From Porphyromonadaceae bacterium UBA7207 (GTDB taxonomy: Bacteria > Bacteroidota > Bacteroidia > Bacteroidales > Muribaculaceae), in NCBI GenBank assembly GCA_002490635.1, contig DKUJ01000008.1, forward strand, positions 1-41,032: 41,032 nucleotides of DNA, read 5' to 3'. Positions within the stretch are counted from its first letter, which is position 1, and every line of letters begins with the position of its first letter. Below the pieces are notes generated by a model, which worked only from the letters and a program-made list of their open reading frames with translations, made no database searches and was not told the DNA's origin. Below are positions 25,505 to 34,052 of the stretch, piece by piece. The position numbers and the translations under genes were made by a program.

Positions 25505-25512
25505 CAAAATTA
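25505..25512 (-). promoter_or_regulatory. -7 element of the riboswitch-btu operon
   Basis: Minus-strand TAATTTTG matches TAnnTTTG. A transcription start 6-8 bases further on would fall around 25498, just before the aptamer and its outer stem, giving a leader of about 365 bases. Confidence 0.6.
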
Positions 25513-25605
25513 ATACTTTTTTTTGAATCATTGCCGCTAATCCTCCATTTTTTCCATTGGCAAAGCACATAACCCACGCGCAATACACACCGATTACGTA
25601 TATAT

Positions 25606-25659
25606 AAAAAAGACATCTTCGCCATCGCATTTGAAGCGATGGCGAAGATGTCTTTTTTT
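25606..25659 (-). terminator. Intrinsic terminator of rpmE2
   Basis: A perfect 23-base inverted repeat (25606-25628 with 25636-25658, loop of 7) consists of a GC-containing GACATCTTCGCCATCGC stem flanked by A and T runs on both sides. It can therefore stop transcription from either direction. It lies 66 bases beyond the rpmE2 stop. Confidence 0.88.
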
Positions 25660-25724
25660 ATTACAACCGGAAAGATTCCCGGCACGCTTGCGCATTGCGT
25701 TGCCGGAATCCTCTATCCTTATGT

Positions 25725-25979
25725 TTATTTTTTGTTACGCACAGCGTAGCGGCTCATGAACTTGTCTACGCGGCCGGCGGTGTCGACAAGTTTCTGCTTG
25801 CCGGTGAAGAAAGGATGCGAAGAGCTGGTGATTTCCAGCTTTACCAGAGGATAGGTAACGCCGTCAACATCGATTGTCTCGCGGGTTGCTACGGTCGAGC
25901 GGGTGATGAAAATCTCATCGTTCGACATGTCTTTGAACACAACCTCGCGGTAGTTCGAAGGATGGATATCTTTTTTCAT
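25725..25979 (-). CDS. rpmE2: 50S ribosomal protein L31, type B
   Basis: The 84-residue protein begins MKKDIHPSNYREVVFKDMSN, contains SSSHPFFTGKQKLVDTAGRVDKF, and ends with a basic tail: the L31 type B family. It lacks the CxxC zinc ribbon of type A L31, so it is the zinc-independent form. L31 bridges the large and small subunits. It is transcribed alone, from a -7 element at 26053-26060 to the terminator at 25606-25659. Confidence 0.97.
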   Translation of the reverse strand: MKKDIHPSNYREVVFKDMSNDEIFITRSTVATRETIDVDGVTYPLVKLEITSSSHPFFTGKQKLVDTAGRVDKFMSRYAVRNKK

Positions 25980-26052
25980 TGCTGTTCTCTTTAAATACGT
26001 ATTTTTGAGTTAGAGGCGGAACGATGGTAAGGCGTTCCTCTGTAATGGCGTG

Positions 26053-26060
26053 CAAAAATA
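26053..26060 (-). promoter_or_regulatory. -7 element of rpmE2
   Basis: Minus-strand TATTTTTG, preceded by a TTG with a 20-base spacer, close to the Bacteroidota TTG-N19-21-TAnnTTTG layout. The leader to the ATG is 73 bases. Confidence 0.7.
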
Positions 26061-26130
26061 GTAATTTTTCATCATCCGGCCAAGAATCGCCCAAAAATCG
26101 CTCAAAAAAACATGATGCTTCACCCGAAAG

Positions 26131-26183
26131 GCTCGGCAAAGCGCAAATAATTTGGCTTTGCCCTCGACTTATTGCTATCTTTG
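26131..26183 (+). promoter_or_regulatory. Hairpin-promoter repeat, copy D, in front of the CHU_C-uvrA operon
   Basis: The inner hairpin GCAAAGCGCAAAT / ATTTGGCTTTGC is followed by CCCTCGACTTATTGC and the -7 TATCTTTG (26176-26183). It lacks the outer GATAC end seen in copies A-C. The start codon of the next gene is at 26191, seven bases after the -7. Confidence 0.68.
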
Positions 26184-26190
26184 CATTCTT

Positions 26191-27516
26191 ATGAAACTAT
26201 TGCCGGTACTTCTCTCAATCGTCGTTATGTCCGTTCCCGGAGCAAAAGCCCTGGAATTTTCTGGCAATCCGCTGCCTGTAATCGAAATCGAGGCCGATGC
26301 GACCTCCGGACTCGAAAAAATATATGTGCTCCATGCAAAGGAAGGTGTCAAGGTGTCGTTCGTCGCCGGAAACGGTGGCGTACCACAGTGGAAACGGTTC
26401 AGCGCCATGGGTGCGGCGTATGCCGAACCGGTGGCCGCCGTAGTCGACGGCCGCAAGGCAACCATAACCCTCGAGGCTGGAGACATGGGATATCTGGTTG
26501 AGGCCGATGGCCGCCAGCACTGTTTCTGGATTACCGATTACAGCCGCCACAATCTTGAACTGAACAGCCTATCCCCACTTCCCGAGCAGGATTGCGCAAG
26601 GCTTAGACTGGCCTTCGACGGAAAAGCCGGCGAGATACCATACTACAGCATCAATGGCCGACGGATGATTCTCGGACGCGGTCTGGAACTGAGCTACACC
26701 ACCATGACACTGGATGAGGAGAGTTTCTCATATGTCACCACCACTGCCATAGAGACTCTCGACTACATCAGCGCAGAAACATCCATTCCCGCCCCCTTGT
26801 GCGACACCAGGCTGCAACTTAGCGGCGACCGCTTCCTGAAAACATGGAACCGCGAAAAGGAAATCGAGACACCATCCATAGAAGCCATCGCCGTGGAAGC
26901 CACCACACGCGCCTCACAGTCGCAACGCGAAAACGACAACGAACAGAAAGAAAGCGGGGCCGAAGGGCTCGGTGGCTCCGCGCCCGCCGACATCACTTTC
27001 GAGGCCGCAGTGACCGATGGCGCCATATTCCGCCAGTGGGAAATTTCCCGAACCCAGGAATTCGAGATACCCGAACTGACATTCTCCGAAACCGAATTCA
27101 CATTCTCATTCCAGGAACAGGGAACCACATATGTCAGGTTCCGCGCCGACAATGCCGATGGCACCTGCGAATTCACAGGACCGGTATATGAAGTTTTCAT
27201 AGGCGAATCCAAGCTCGAGATTCCCAACGCTTTCTCGCCAAAATCCACACCCGGTGTCAACGACCTCTGGAAAGTGAGCTACAAAAGTCTGGTAAGCTAC
27301 CAGTGCAACATCTTCAACCGATGGGGCACACAGATGTTCAGCTCCGACAATCCCGCCGATGGCTGGGACGGCAAATACCGCGGGAGATTTGTCCCCGCCG
27401 GTGTTTACTACTATGTAATCAAAGCCCGCGGTGCCGACGGCGTGGACTACAACCGCGCAGGCGACATAAATATAATTGACTATTCGGAACCGTCGGAACA
27501 GCAGACTCAGCAATAA
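26191..27516 (+). CDS. Secreted protein with gliding-motility-type (CHU_C, type B) C-terminal sorting domain
   Basis: The 441-residue protein has a signal peptide (MKLLPVLLSIVVMSVPGAKA), a beta-rich body with a PKD-like segment (FRQWEISRTQEFEI ... GTTYVRFRADNADGTCEFTGPVYEVFIG), and a C-terminal domain. That domain contains LEIPNAFSPKSTPGVNDLWK, CNIFNRWGTQMFSS, GWDGKYRGRFVPAGVYYYVI and GDINIID. The last block is the CHU_C/type B sorting domain of type IX secretion cargo. The middle has a charged low-complexity stretch (QRENDNEQKESGAEG). Function of the passenger is unknown. I start at the ATG at 26191; upstream in-frame codons are translated promoter repeat. It heads an operon with a lytic transglycosylase, uvrA and dipeptidyl peptidase III. 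Confidence 0.87.
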   Translation: MKLLPVLLSIVVMSVPGAKALEFSGNPLPVIEIEADATSGLEKIYVLHAKEGVKVSFVAGNGGVPQWKRFSAMGAAYAEPVAAVVDGRKATITLEAGDMGYLVEADGRQHCFWITDYSRHNLELNSLSPLPEQDCARLRLAFDGKAGEIPYYSINGRRMILGRGLELSYTTMTLDEESFSYVTTTAIETLDYISAETSIPAPLCDTRLQLSGDRFLKTWNREKEIETPSIEAIAVEATTRASQSQRENDNEQKESGAEGLGGSAPADITFEAAVTDGAIFRQWEISRTQEFEIPELTFSETEFTFSFQEQGTTYVRFRADNADGTCEFTGPVYEVFIGESKLEIPNAFSPKSTPGVNDLWKVSYKSLVSYQCNIFNRWGTQMFSSDNPADGWDGKYRGRFVPAGVYYYVIKARGADGVDYNRAGDINIIDYSEPSEQQTQQ

Positions 27517-27522
27517 AGAATC

Positions 27523-28485
27523 ATGACACACTCAACATATCCATTTTCCGGCCTGCTAAGGACGGCAGTCGCAGCCGCAATGGTTGCCGGTGCCGCATGC
27601 ATGGCAGATGCCCAGCGCATTCCAGCACGTTTCTCCGACGTGCATAATCCCGAAATACCCGAAGCTGTTACAATATGCGGCGAAAACATACCGCTGGACC
27701 GCAGCGACATGTACGAGGCTTTCGACCGCGAACTCACATCCATAGCATACACACATGGCACTACCATGCTCATGATAAAGCGCGCCAACCGCTACTTCCC
27801 TGAAATGGCACGCATCCTCGACCGGAACGGCGTGCCCCGCGACATACTGTACCTCGCGTGTGTGGAAAGCTCACTCAATCCCCGGGCATATTCACCAGCC
27901 AAAGCGGCCGGATTCTGGCAGTTCATACCATCCACGGCTCGCGAGTACGGCCTGGAAGTATCCGACGAAGTGGACGAACGCTACAACATAACCAAAGCCA
28001 CCGAGGCCGCCTGCCGGTATCTCAAGGACTCATACCGCCGCTTCGGCAACTGGCCTTCGGTAATGGCTGCCTACAACGGCGGCAACACACGCATATCAAG
28101 CGAACTCGAAAAACAGAACGCCGACACTTCGCTCGACCTCTACCTCACCGAGGAAACCACACGCTATCCATATCGCATCATGGCCATGAAGACAATCATG
28201 GAAAACCCGTCGGCCTACGGATTTCACCTGCGCGACGACCAGCTGTATCAACCTCGCAAATACCGCACCGTGGATGTGAACGGCCCGGTAGCCGACTGGC
28301 CAAGCTGGGCCGGGCGGCAAGGGATAAACTATGCACAGCTGCGCGATGCCAACCCATGGATACGCGCCAAAAAGCTTACCAACCGAACCGGTAAGAAATA
28401 TGTCGTGCGCATACCTCTGGCCGAGTCGCTGTCGAGGCGAACGGCCGGCACAACCACCTTCAATCCCGACTGGACCGACCGATGA
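27523..28485 (+). CDS. Lytic transglycosylase (SLT domain, MltD-like)
   Basis: A 320-residue periplasmic enzyme that cleaves the glycan chains of peptidoglycan. An N-terminal signal peptide of about 30 residues (ending MADAQ) leads to a helical region and then the SLT fold. The catalytic Glu115 is in ACVESSLNP; the following SPAKAAGFWQFIPSTAREYGL and VMAAYNGGNTRI are the second and third SLT motifs. The C-terminal KYRTVDVNGPVADWPSWAGRQG...LRDANPWIR segment resembles the linker seen before LysM repeats in MltD, but no complete LysM motif is visible. It starts six bases after the CHU_C gene and its stop overlaps uvrA as ATGA. Confidence 0.92.
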   Translation: MTHSTYPFSGLLRTAVAAAMVAGAACMADAQRIPARFSDVHNPEIPEAVTICGENIPLDRSDMYEAFDRELTSIAYTHGTTMLMIKRANRYFPEMARILDRNGVPRDILYLACVESSLNPRAYSPAKAAGFWQFIPSTAREYGLEVSDEVDERYNITKATEAACRYLKDSYRRFGNWPSVMAAYNGGNTRISSELEKQNADTSLDLYLTEETTRYPYRIMAMKTIMENPSAYGFHLRDDQLYQPRKYRTVDVNGPVADWPSWAGRQGINYAQLRDANPWIRAKKLTNRTGKKYVVRIPLAESLSRRTAGTTTFNPDWTDR

Positions 28486-31379
28486 GCCGCAGCGGCAATA
28501 AAAAAGAAGGCACACCGATGCCTCAGATAGCCGACGACGGCACCTGCGGGCGCATCAGCGTGACAGGTGCACGAGCCAACAACCTCAGGAACATCGACGT
28601 TGACATTCCCCATGGCGCTCTCACTGTTGTGACCGGGCTCAGCGGCAGCGGGAAGTCGTCGCTGGCTTTCGACACCATATTCGCTGAAGGCCAACGACGC
28701 TACATCGAGACCTTCTCGGCATATGCACGAAACATGCTCGGCAGCCTCGAACGACCCGACGTGGACCAGATTACCGGCCTTTGCCCGGTCATAGCCATCG
28801 AACAGAAAACGGTGAACCGCAATCCACGAAGCACCATAGGCACCACAACCGAGGTGTACGACTTCCTGCGCCTGCTCTTCGCCAGAATAGGAAAGGCCGT
28901 GAGCTACCTGTCCGGCGAGCTGATGGTGAAATACACCGATGAAAGAATCGTCGACCTGATACTCGAAAAATACGCCGGACACAAAATCTATATCCTCGCA
29001 CCGCTGGTAAAGAACCGCAAAGGCCACTACCGCGAACTATTCGAACAGCTTACGCGCAAAGGCTTCCTGCGTGTTCGAGTCGACGGCGAGCTTTTGGAAA
29101 TAACCCGTGGCATGAAGCTCGACCGCTACAAGAACCATTCGGTCGAACTGGTGGTCGACCGCGTAGTGCCCTCCCCCAAGGACCGCGACAGGCTTCTGGA
29201 ATCGGTTCGCAAGGCTCTTGCCCAAGGCGACAAGGAAATGATGGTATTCGATGTCGAAGCCGACAGCGCCGCATACTACAGCCAGGAACTTATGGATCCG
29301 GCAACCGGAATTTCCTACCACGACCCCGCGCCTCATAATTTTTCCTTCAATTCGCCACAAGGCGCCTGCCCCTGCTGCAAAGGTCTGGGATATGTTAATA
29401 TAGTGGACCGCGCCAAAATCGTCCCCGACGAAAAGCTGTCCATTGCCAAAGGTGCCGTGGCTCCTCTGGGAAAATACCGCGACAGCCTCATATTCCTGCA
29501 GATACGCGCGATTATAGAAAGCCACGGATACACGCTGGACACTCCTTTCGCAGAACTTTCCGATGAAGCTGTCGACGACATATTCAACGGCACAACCTCG
29601 GTGCCGGCACTAGATGGCTGCACGATGGCGTCGTTCGATTTCTTCCGCACATTCGACGGAATCCTAAAATTCATAGAGACCCAGCAGGACGACGACGCCG
29701 GCTACCAGGCACGCAAATGGAGCGGGCAGTTCATCAGCCGCACAGTATGCCCACAGTGCAAAGGCGACCGCCTGAACCGCGAAGCCCTGCATTTCTATGT
29801 CGACGGCCACAACATCGCCGAGCTGTCGCGAATGGATATAGGAAACCTCTCTGAATGGGCCGCGACAGTGCTGTCGCGTCTCGACAGCCGCGACAGCCTG
29901 ATTGCCGCGGAGATAATAAAAGAAATATCCACACGATTGCGTTTCCTCTGCGATGTCGGCCTGCATTATCTGCAACTGAACCGCGCGTCAGCCACATTGT
30001 CGGGTGGCGAAAGCCAGCGCATCCGCCTGGCCACACAACTTGGCTCGGAACTTGTCAACGTACTCTATATCCTCGACGAACCGTCCATCGGCCTGCACCA
30101 GAGCGACAACCACCGCCTCATAGAATCACTCAAACGCCTGCGCGACGCCTCCAACTCCATAATTGTGGTGGAGCACGACAAAGACATCATGCTACAGGCC
30201 GACTATGTTGTAGACATCGGACCGGGCGCCGGGCGCAAAGGCGGCAAGGTGGTTTTTGCAGGCACTCCCGAGCAACTGCTCGCCTCCGACACCCTCACTG
30301 CCGGATACCTCAACGGCACCCGCACCATAGCCACACCGGCGCAGCGCCGTGCGGGCAACGGAAAGCGACTGACCCTCGTAGGATGCACCGGCCACAACCT
30401 CAAGGACATCGACTTTACCGTGCCGCTGGGTACACTCACAGTAGTGGCTGGCATCTCCGGCAGCGGGAAGTCCAGCGTGGTAAACGGCACATTACAGCCC
30501 ATACTCAGCCGCCATTTCTACAACTCCATTGCCGAACCTCTGCCCTACCGCAGCATCGAAGGCATCGACGCTATCGATAAAGTGGTGACCGTGGACCAGA
30601 CGCCGCTTGGCCGGACACCGCGCTCGAACCCCGCGACATATACGGGCGTTTTCACCGACATCCGTAATCTGTTCGTAGGCCTTCCCGAAGCCAGAATCCG
30701 CGGCTACAAGCCCGGCAGGTTCTCCTTCAACGTCGCCGGCGGCCGCTGCCCTGCATGCAGCGGCAACGGCTACCGCACAATAGAGATGAATTTCCTCCCC
30801 GATGTGCTGGTGCCCTGCGAAGTATGCCACGGAAAACGCTACAACCGCGAGACTCTCGAGGTTCGCTTCAAAGGAAAATCCATCGCTGACGTGCTGGACA
30901 TGACAGTGAACCAGGCCGTGGAGTTTTTTGCCGGCATACCAGCAATATTGCGCAAAATCAAGGTCCTGCAGGACATCGGGCTGGGATACATCAAACTCGG
31001 GCAACCGTCGAGCACACTCTCCGGAGGCGAGAACCAGCGTGTGAAACTCGCCACGGAACTCGCCAAACGCGACACGGGCAAGACCCTCTTCATTCTCGAC
31101 GAACCGACCACGGGGCTGCATTTCGACGACATCCGCACACTGCTCGACATCCTGAACCGGCTGGTCGACAAAGGGAATACCGTGCTGGTGATTGAACACA
31201 ACCTCGATGTGATTCGCTGCGCCGACCACATAATCGACATGGGACCGGCCGGAGGCAGCGACGGCGGCCGAATCATAGCCACCGGCACACCCGAAGAAGT
31301 TGCCGCATCCGACTCCCCGACAGCGCCATATCTCCGCGACGAAGGAATAACACCGATTCTACCAATCAACCAATCATAA
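28482..31379 (+). CDS. uvrA: Excinuclease ABC subunit A
   Basis: UvrA finds DNA damage and loads UvrB. The 965-residue protein has two ABC ATPase modules: Walker A GLSGSGKSS (52-60) and GISGSGKSS, signatures LSGGESQRIRLA and LSGGENQRVKLA, and Walker B YILDEPS and FILDEPT. The second zinc module is complete (CPACSGNGY ... PCEVCHGKRY). The first keeps only its second cysteine pair (Cys296, Cys299 in ACPCCKGLG). By spacing, the canonical first pair falls on Asp272 and Thr275, so this zinc site should not form normally. The first 20 residues are an extra polar extension, and an internal ATG exists at residue 13. It is co-translated with the transglycosylase upstream and DPP III downstream (TAATG). 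Confidence 0.96.
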   Translation: MSRSGNKKEGTPMPQIADDGTCGRISVTGARANNLRNIDVDIPHGALTVVTGLSGSGKSSLAFDTIFAEGQRRYIETFSAYARNMLGSLERPDVDQITGLCPVIAIEQKTVNRNPRSTIGTTTEVYDFLRLLFARIGKAVSYLSGELMVKYTDERIVDLILEKYAGHKIYILAPLVKNRKGHYRELFEQLTRKGFLRVRVDGELLEITRGMKLDRYKNHSVELVVDRVVPSPKDRDRLLESVRKALAQGDKEMMVFDVEADSAAYYSQELMDPATGISYHDPAPHNFSFNSPQGACPCCKGLGYVNIVDRAKIVPDEKLSIAKGAVAPLGKYRDSLIFLQIRAIIESHGYTLDTPFAELSDEAVDDIFNGTTSVPALDGCTMASFDFFRTFDGILKFIETQQDDDAGYQARKWSGQFISRTVCPQCKGDRLNREALHFYVDGHNIAELSRMDIGNLSEWAATVLSRLDSRDSLIAAEIIKEISTRLRFLCDVGLHYLQLNRASATLSGGESQRIRLATQLGSELVNVLYILDEPSIGLHQSDNHRLIESLKRLRDASNSIIVVEHDKDIMLQADYVVDIGPGAGRKGGKVVFAGTPEQLLASDTLTAGYLNGTRTIATPAQRRAGNGKRLTLVGCTGHNLKDIDFTVPLGTLTVVAGISGSGKSSVVNGTLQPILSRHFYNSIAEPLPYRSIEGIDAIDKVVTVDQTPLGRTPRSNPATYTGVFTDIRNLFVGLPEARIRGYKPGRFSFNVAGGRCPACSGNGYRTIEMNFLPDVLVPCEVCHGKRYNRETLEVRFKGKSIADVLDMTVNQAVEFFAGIPAILRKIKVLQDIGLGYIKLGQPSSTLSGGENQRVKLATELAKRDTGKTLFILDEPTTGLHFDDIRTLLDILNRLVDKGNTVLVIEHNLDVIRCADHIIDMGPAGGSDGGRIIATGTPEEVAASDSPTAPYLRDEGITPILPINQS

Positions 31380-33397
31380 TGAAAAAGCTACTAACTATCA
31401 GCGCAGTTGCAATGAGCCTCATTTCCGCATCCTGCAACAGGCAGCAGCCGGCACAGCAAGCCGACGACTTCGATTATGTGGTCGACCACTTCGCCGACAT
31501 CGAAGTACTCCGCTACAAAGTTCCCGAATTCGAGAACCTGACCCTCAACCAGAAAATCCTGGTGTACTATCTCACCGAGGCAGCCCTCTGGGGCCGCGAC
31601 ATCCTCTGGGACCAGAACAACGCCGCCAACCTCGACATCCGCCGCATGCTCGAGACCGTGTACACATCCTACGACGGACCTCGCGACACCGACGACTTCA
31701 AAGCCTTCGAAACCTACCTCAAGCAGGTATGGTTCGGCAACGGCATACACCACCATTACAGTACCGACAAGTTCACTCCTGCCTTCAGCCGAAGCTTCCT
31801 GGAGGAACAGCTCGCAGCACTCCCCGCCGATTCCGTGCCCGCCAACAGTGCCGAACTCGTCGAACTGATATTCAATCCAGCCCTCGCCGCCAAACGCGTA
31901 AACCAGGCCCAGGGCGCCGACCTGGTGGCAACATCCGCCAACAACCTCTACGCCCCCGGACTCACACAGGCCGAAGTGGAAGCCTACTATGCCGGAATAA
32001 AAGTTCCCAACGACTCCACTCCCATCTCATACGGCCTCAACACACGTCTTGCACGCGAGAACGGCCGCATCGTGGAACAGCAGTACCGTATCGGCGGCCT
32101 CTACAGCGACGCCATCGAACACATCGTGGAAAACCTCGACAGCGCTTCCAACTATGCCGAGAACCCCGCGCAGAAACAGATAATACGCTCGCTCATCGAC
32201 TTCTACACCACCGGCGACCTGGCGACATTCGACCGATACTCCATTGAATGGGCCGAAGACACCGCAAGCCGCGTGGACTTCATCAACGGATTCATCGAAA
32301 GCTATGGCGACCCTCTGGGCATGACCGGCGCATGGGAAAGCATCGTTAACTTCAAGAACAACGAAGCCAGCGAACGCACCGAGATTCTTTCGGGCAACGC
32401 CCAATGGTTCGAGGACAACTCCCCCGTGGATCCCCGCTTCCGCAAACCGGAAGTCAAAGGCGTGTCGGCAAAGGTTATCACCGCCGCCATTCTCGCCGGC
32501 GACGCTTATCCCGCCACTCCTATCGGTATCAACCTCCCCAATGCCAACTGGATCCGTGCGGCTCACGGCTCCAAGAGCGTGACACTGGAAAACATCACCG
32601 AGGCATACGACGCCGCAAGCCAGGACGATGGCTCCCGTGAGGAATTCGTGCCCGACCAGGCCACCCGCGACCTTATGGCGCAGTACCTGTTCATCACCGA
32701 CAACCTCCACACCGACCTCCACGAATGCCTAGGCCACGGCTCCGGCCAGCTGCTGCCCGGTGTCGACCCCGACGCGCTCAAGGAACACGGCTCCACAATA
32801 GAAGAAACCCGCGCCGACCTCTTCGCACTCTATTACCTCGCCGACCCCAAAATGGTCGAACTCGGCCTTATCGACAGCCCCGAGGCATACAAGGCACAAT
32901 ACTATTCCTACCTCCTCAACGGCCTTATGACACAGCTGCGCCGAATCGAACCCGGCAAAGAAGTCGAAGAGTCACATATGCGCAACCGCAAACTCATCAG
33001 CGAATGGGTGTTCGAGCACGGAAAAGCCGACAATGTAGTGGAAATCGAGAAAATCGACGGCAAGACTTACTTGAAAATCAACGACTATGAGGCTGTCCGC
33101 AGACTCTTCGGCGAACTTCTTGCCGAAATCCAGCGCGTGCGCTCCGAAGGCGACTATGCCACAGCCTCCGCTCTAGTGCAGGACTATGCCGTGAAAGTGG
33201 ATCCCGAACTGCACGCCGAAATCCTCAGCCGCTACGCACCTCTCAACATCGCCCCCTACCGCGGATTCGTCAATCCCGTATATACCCCCGTGCGCGATGC
33301 CGAAGGCCGCATCACCGATGTCACCATCTCCTACCCCGAGAACTATACCGAACAGATGCTTCGCTATAGCCGCGACTACAACGGACTCAAACATTAA
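31379..33397 (+). CDS. Dipeptidyl peptidase III (M49 metallopeptidase)
   Basis: This enzyme removes dipeptides from the N-terminus of oligopeptides. The 672-residue protein has the M49 zinc motif HECLGH at residues 448-453 and the second motif EETRAD with zinc ligand Glu476, the same numbering I recall for the Bacteroides thetaiotaomicron enzyme. The N-terminus MKKLLTISAVAMSLISASC is a lipoprotein signal (Cys19), so unlike the cytosolic human enzyme it should be membrane-anchored in the envelope. It fits a role in trimming imported peptides. It is the last gene of the CHU_C-transglycosylase-uvrA operon, and its start shares one base with the uvrA stop. Confidence 0.93.
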   Translation: MKKLLTISAVAMSLISASCNRQQPAQQADDFDYVVDHFADIEVLRYKVPEFENLTLNQKILVYYLTEAALWGRDILWDQNNAANLDIRRMLETVYTSYDGPRDTDDFKAFETYLKQVWFGNGIHHHYSTDKFTPAFSRSFLEEQLAALPADSVPANSAELVELIFNPALAAKRVNQAQGADLVATSANNLYAPGLTQAEVEAYYAGIKVPNDSTPISYGLNTRLARENGRIVEQQYRIGGLYSDAIEHIVENLDSASNYAENPAQKQIIRSLIDFYTTGDLATFDRYSIEWAEDTASRVDFINGFIESYGDPLGMTGAWESIVNFKNNEASERTEILSGNAQWFEDNSPVDPRFRKPEVKGVSAKVITAAILAGDAYPATPIGINLPNANWIRAAHGSKSVTLENITEAYDAASQDDGSREEFVPDQATRDLMAQYLFITDNLHTDLHECLGHGSGQLLPGVDPDALKEHGSTIEETRADLFALYYLADPKMVELGLIDSPEAYKAQYYSYLLNGLMTQLRRIEPGKEVEESHMRNRKLISEWVFEHGKADNVVEIEKIDGKTYLKINDYEAVRRLFGELLAEIQRVRSEGDYATASALVQDYAVKVDPELHAEILSRYAPLNIAPYRGFVNPVYTPVRDAEGRITDVTISYPENYTEQMLRYSRDYNGLKH

Positions 33398-33435
33398 ATA
33401 ACGTTAACATTCATTGCCATTCCCGGAGTTTTAGC

Positions 33436-33443
33436 TACTTTTG
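33436..33443 (+). promoter_or_regulatory. -7 element of rpsO
   Basis: TACTTTTG, with TTG at 33414-33416 and a 19-base spacer, is an almost ideal Bacteroidota promoter 50 bases before the rpsO ATG. Confidence 0.75.
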
Positions 33444-33493
33444 CACCCGATAATGCCTTAGGGCACAATAATAACACCTAAAATTTTCTGAGA

Positions 33494-33769
33494 ATGCACT
33501 TAAGCACTGAAGAAAAAGTACAGATCTTCGAGAAGTACGGTAAGGGCAAGACTGACACTGGCTCACCTGAAGCACAGATTGCATTATTCTCCATCCGTAT
33601 CGCTCATTTGACTCAGCATCTGAAGTCGAATCACAAAGATCATACTACAGAACGCGCTCTGAAAATGCTGGTAGGCAAGCGTCGTCGTCTTCTCGACTAC
33701 CTGATGCGCAAAGACATCAACCGCTACCGCGCCATCATCGCCCAGAAAGAACTCGGCATCCGCAAATAA
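33494..33769 (+). CDS. rpsO: 30S ribosomal protein S15
   Basis: The 91-residue protein carries the S15 signatures: YGKGKTDTGSPEAQIALFSIRIAHLTQHLKSN and KMLVGKRRRLLDYL. S15 binds the three-way junction of 16S rRNA early in small-subunit assembly. It is transcribed alone between its own promoter and an intrinsic terminator. The 50-base leader could hold an S15 autoregulatory fold, but I could not establish one. Confidence 0.98.
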   Translation: MHLSTEEKVQIFEKYGKGKTDTGSPEAQIALFSIRIAHLTQHLKSNHKDHTTERALKMLVGKRRRLLDYLMRKDINRYRAIIAQKELGIRK

Positions 33770-33796
33770 GCGAGCCGACCGCGCAAAAAACAGTCC

Positions 33797-33834
33797 AAGG
33801 CCGCACTCCTACGCTGGAGTGCGGCCTTCTCTTT
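33797..33834 (+). terminator. Intrinsic terminator of rpsO
   Basis: A 13-base perfect stem AAGGCCGCACTCC (33797-33809) with GGAGTGCGGCCTT (33816-33828), a six-base loop and a pyrimidine-rich tail TCTCTTTA, 28 bases after the rpsO stop. Confidence 0.85.
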
Positions 33835-33939
33835 ATACAAAAAGTGTCGCCGATTTATCGACTGTTTTCAACGTTCCTTCCAGAGGCCATTCAGCGTAAA
33901 TAATTGAACAGCTTCAAAGTTTATCACGGACACCCCAAT

Positions 33940-33989
33940 CCGGCAATGTTCAAATATTTTTGCTTCGCTCCCGACTTTTCGTATCTTTG
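33940..33989 (+). promoter_or_regulatory. Degenerate hairpin-promoter repeat, copy E, in front of the TolB-like gene
   Basis: CCGGCAATGTTCAAAT, then TTTTTGCTTCGCTCCCGAC and TTTTCGTATCTTTG, line up with copies A-D, but the hairpin is eroded. The -7 TATCTTTG is at 33982-33989. Here the leader to the ATG at 34053 is 63 bases, unlike the very short leaders of copies A, C and D. Confidence 0.6.
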
Positions 33990-34052
33990 CATCATCTTTA
34001 GGACAGATTATCAGAAACAACATATTTCACAATCTTAGTTTAACCAATCACC

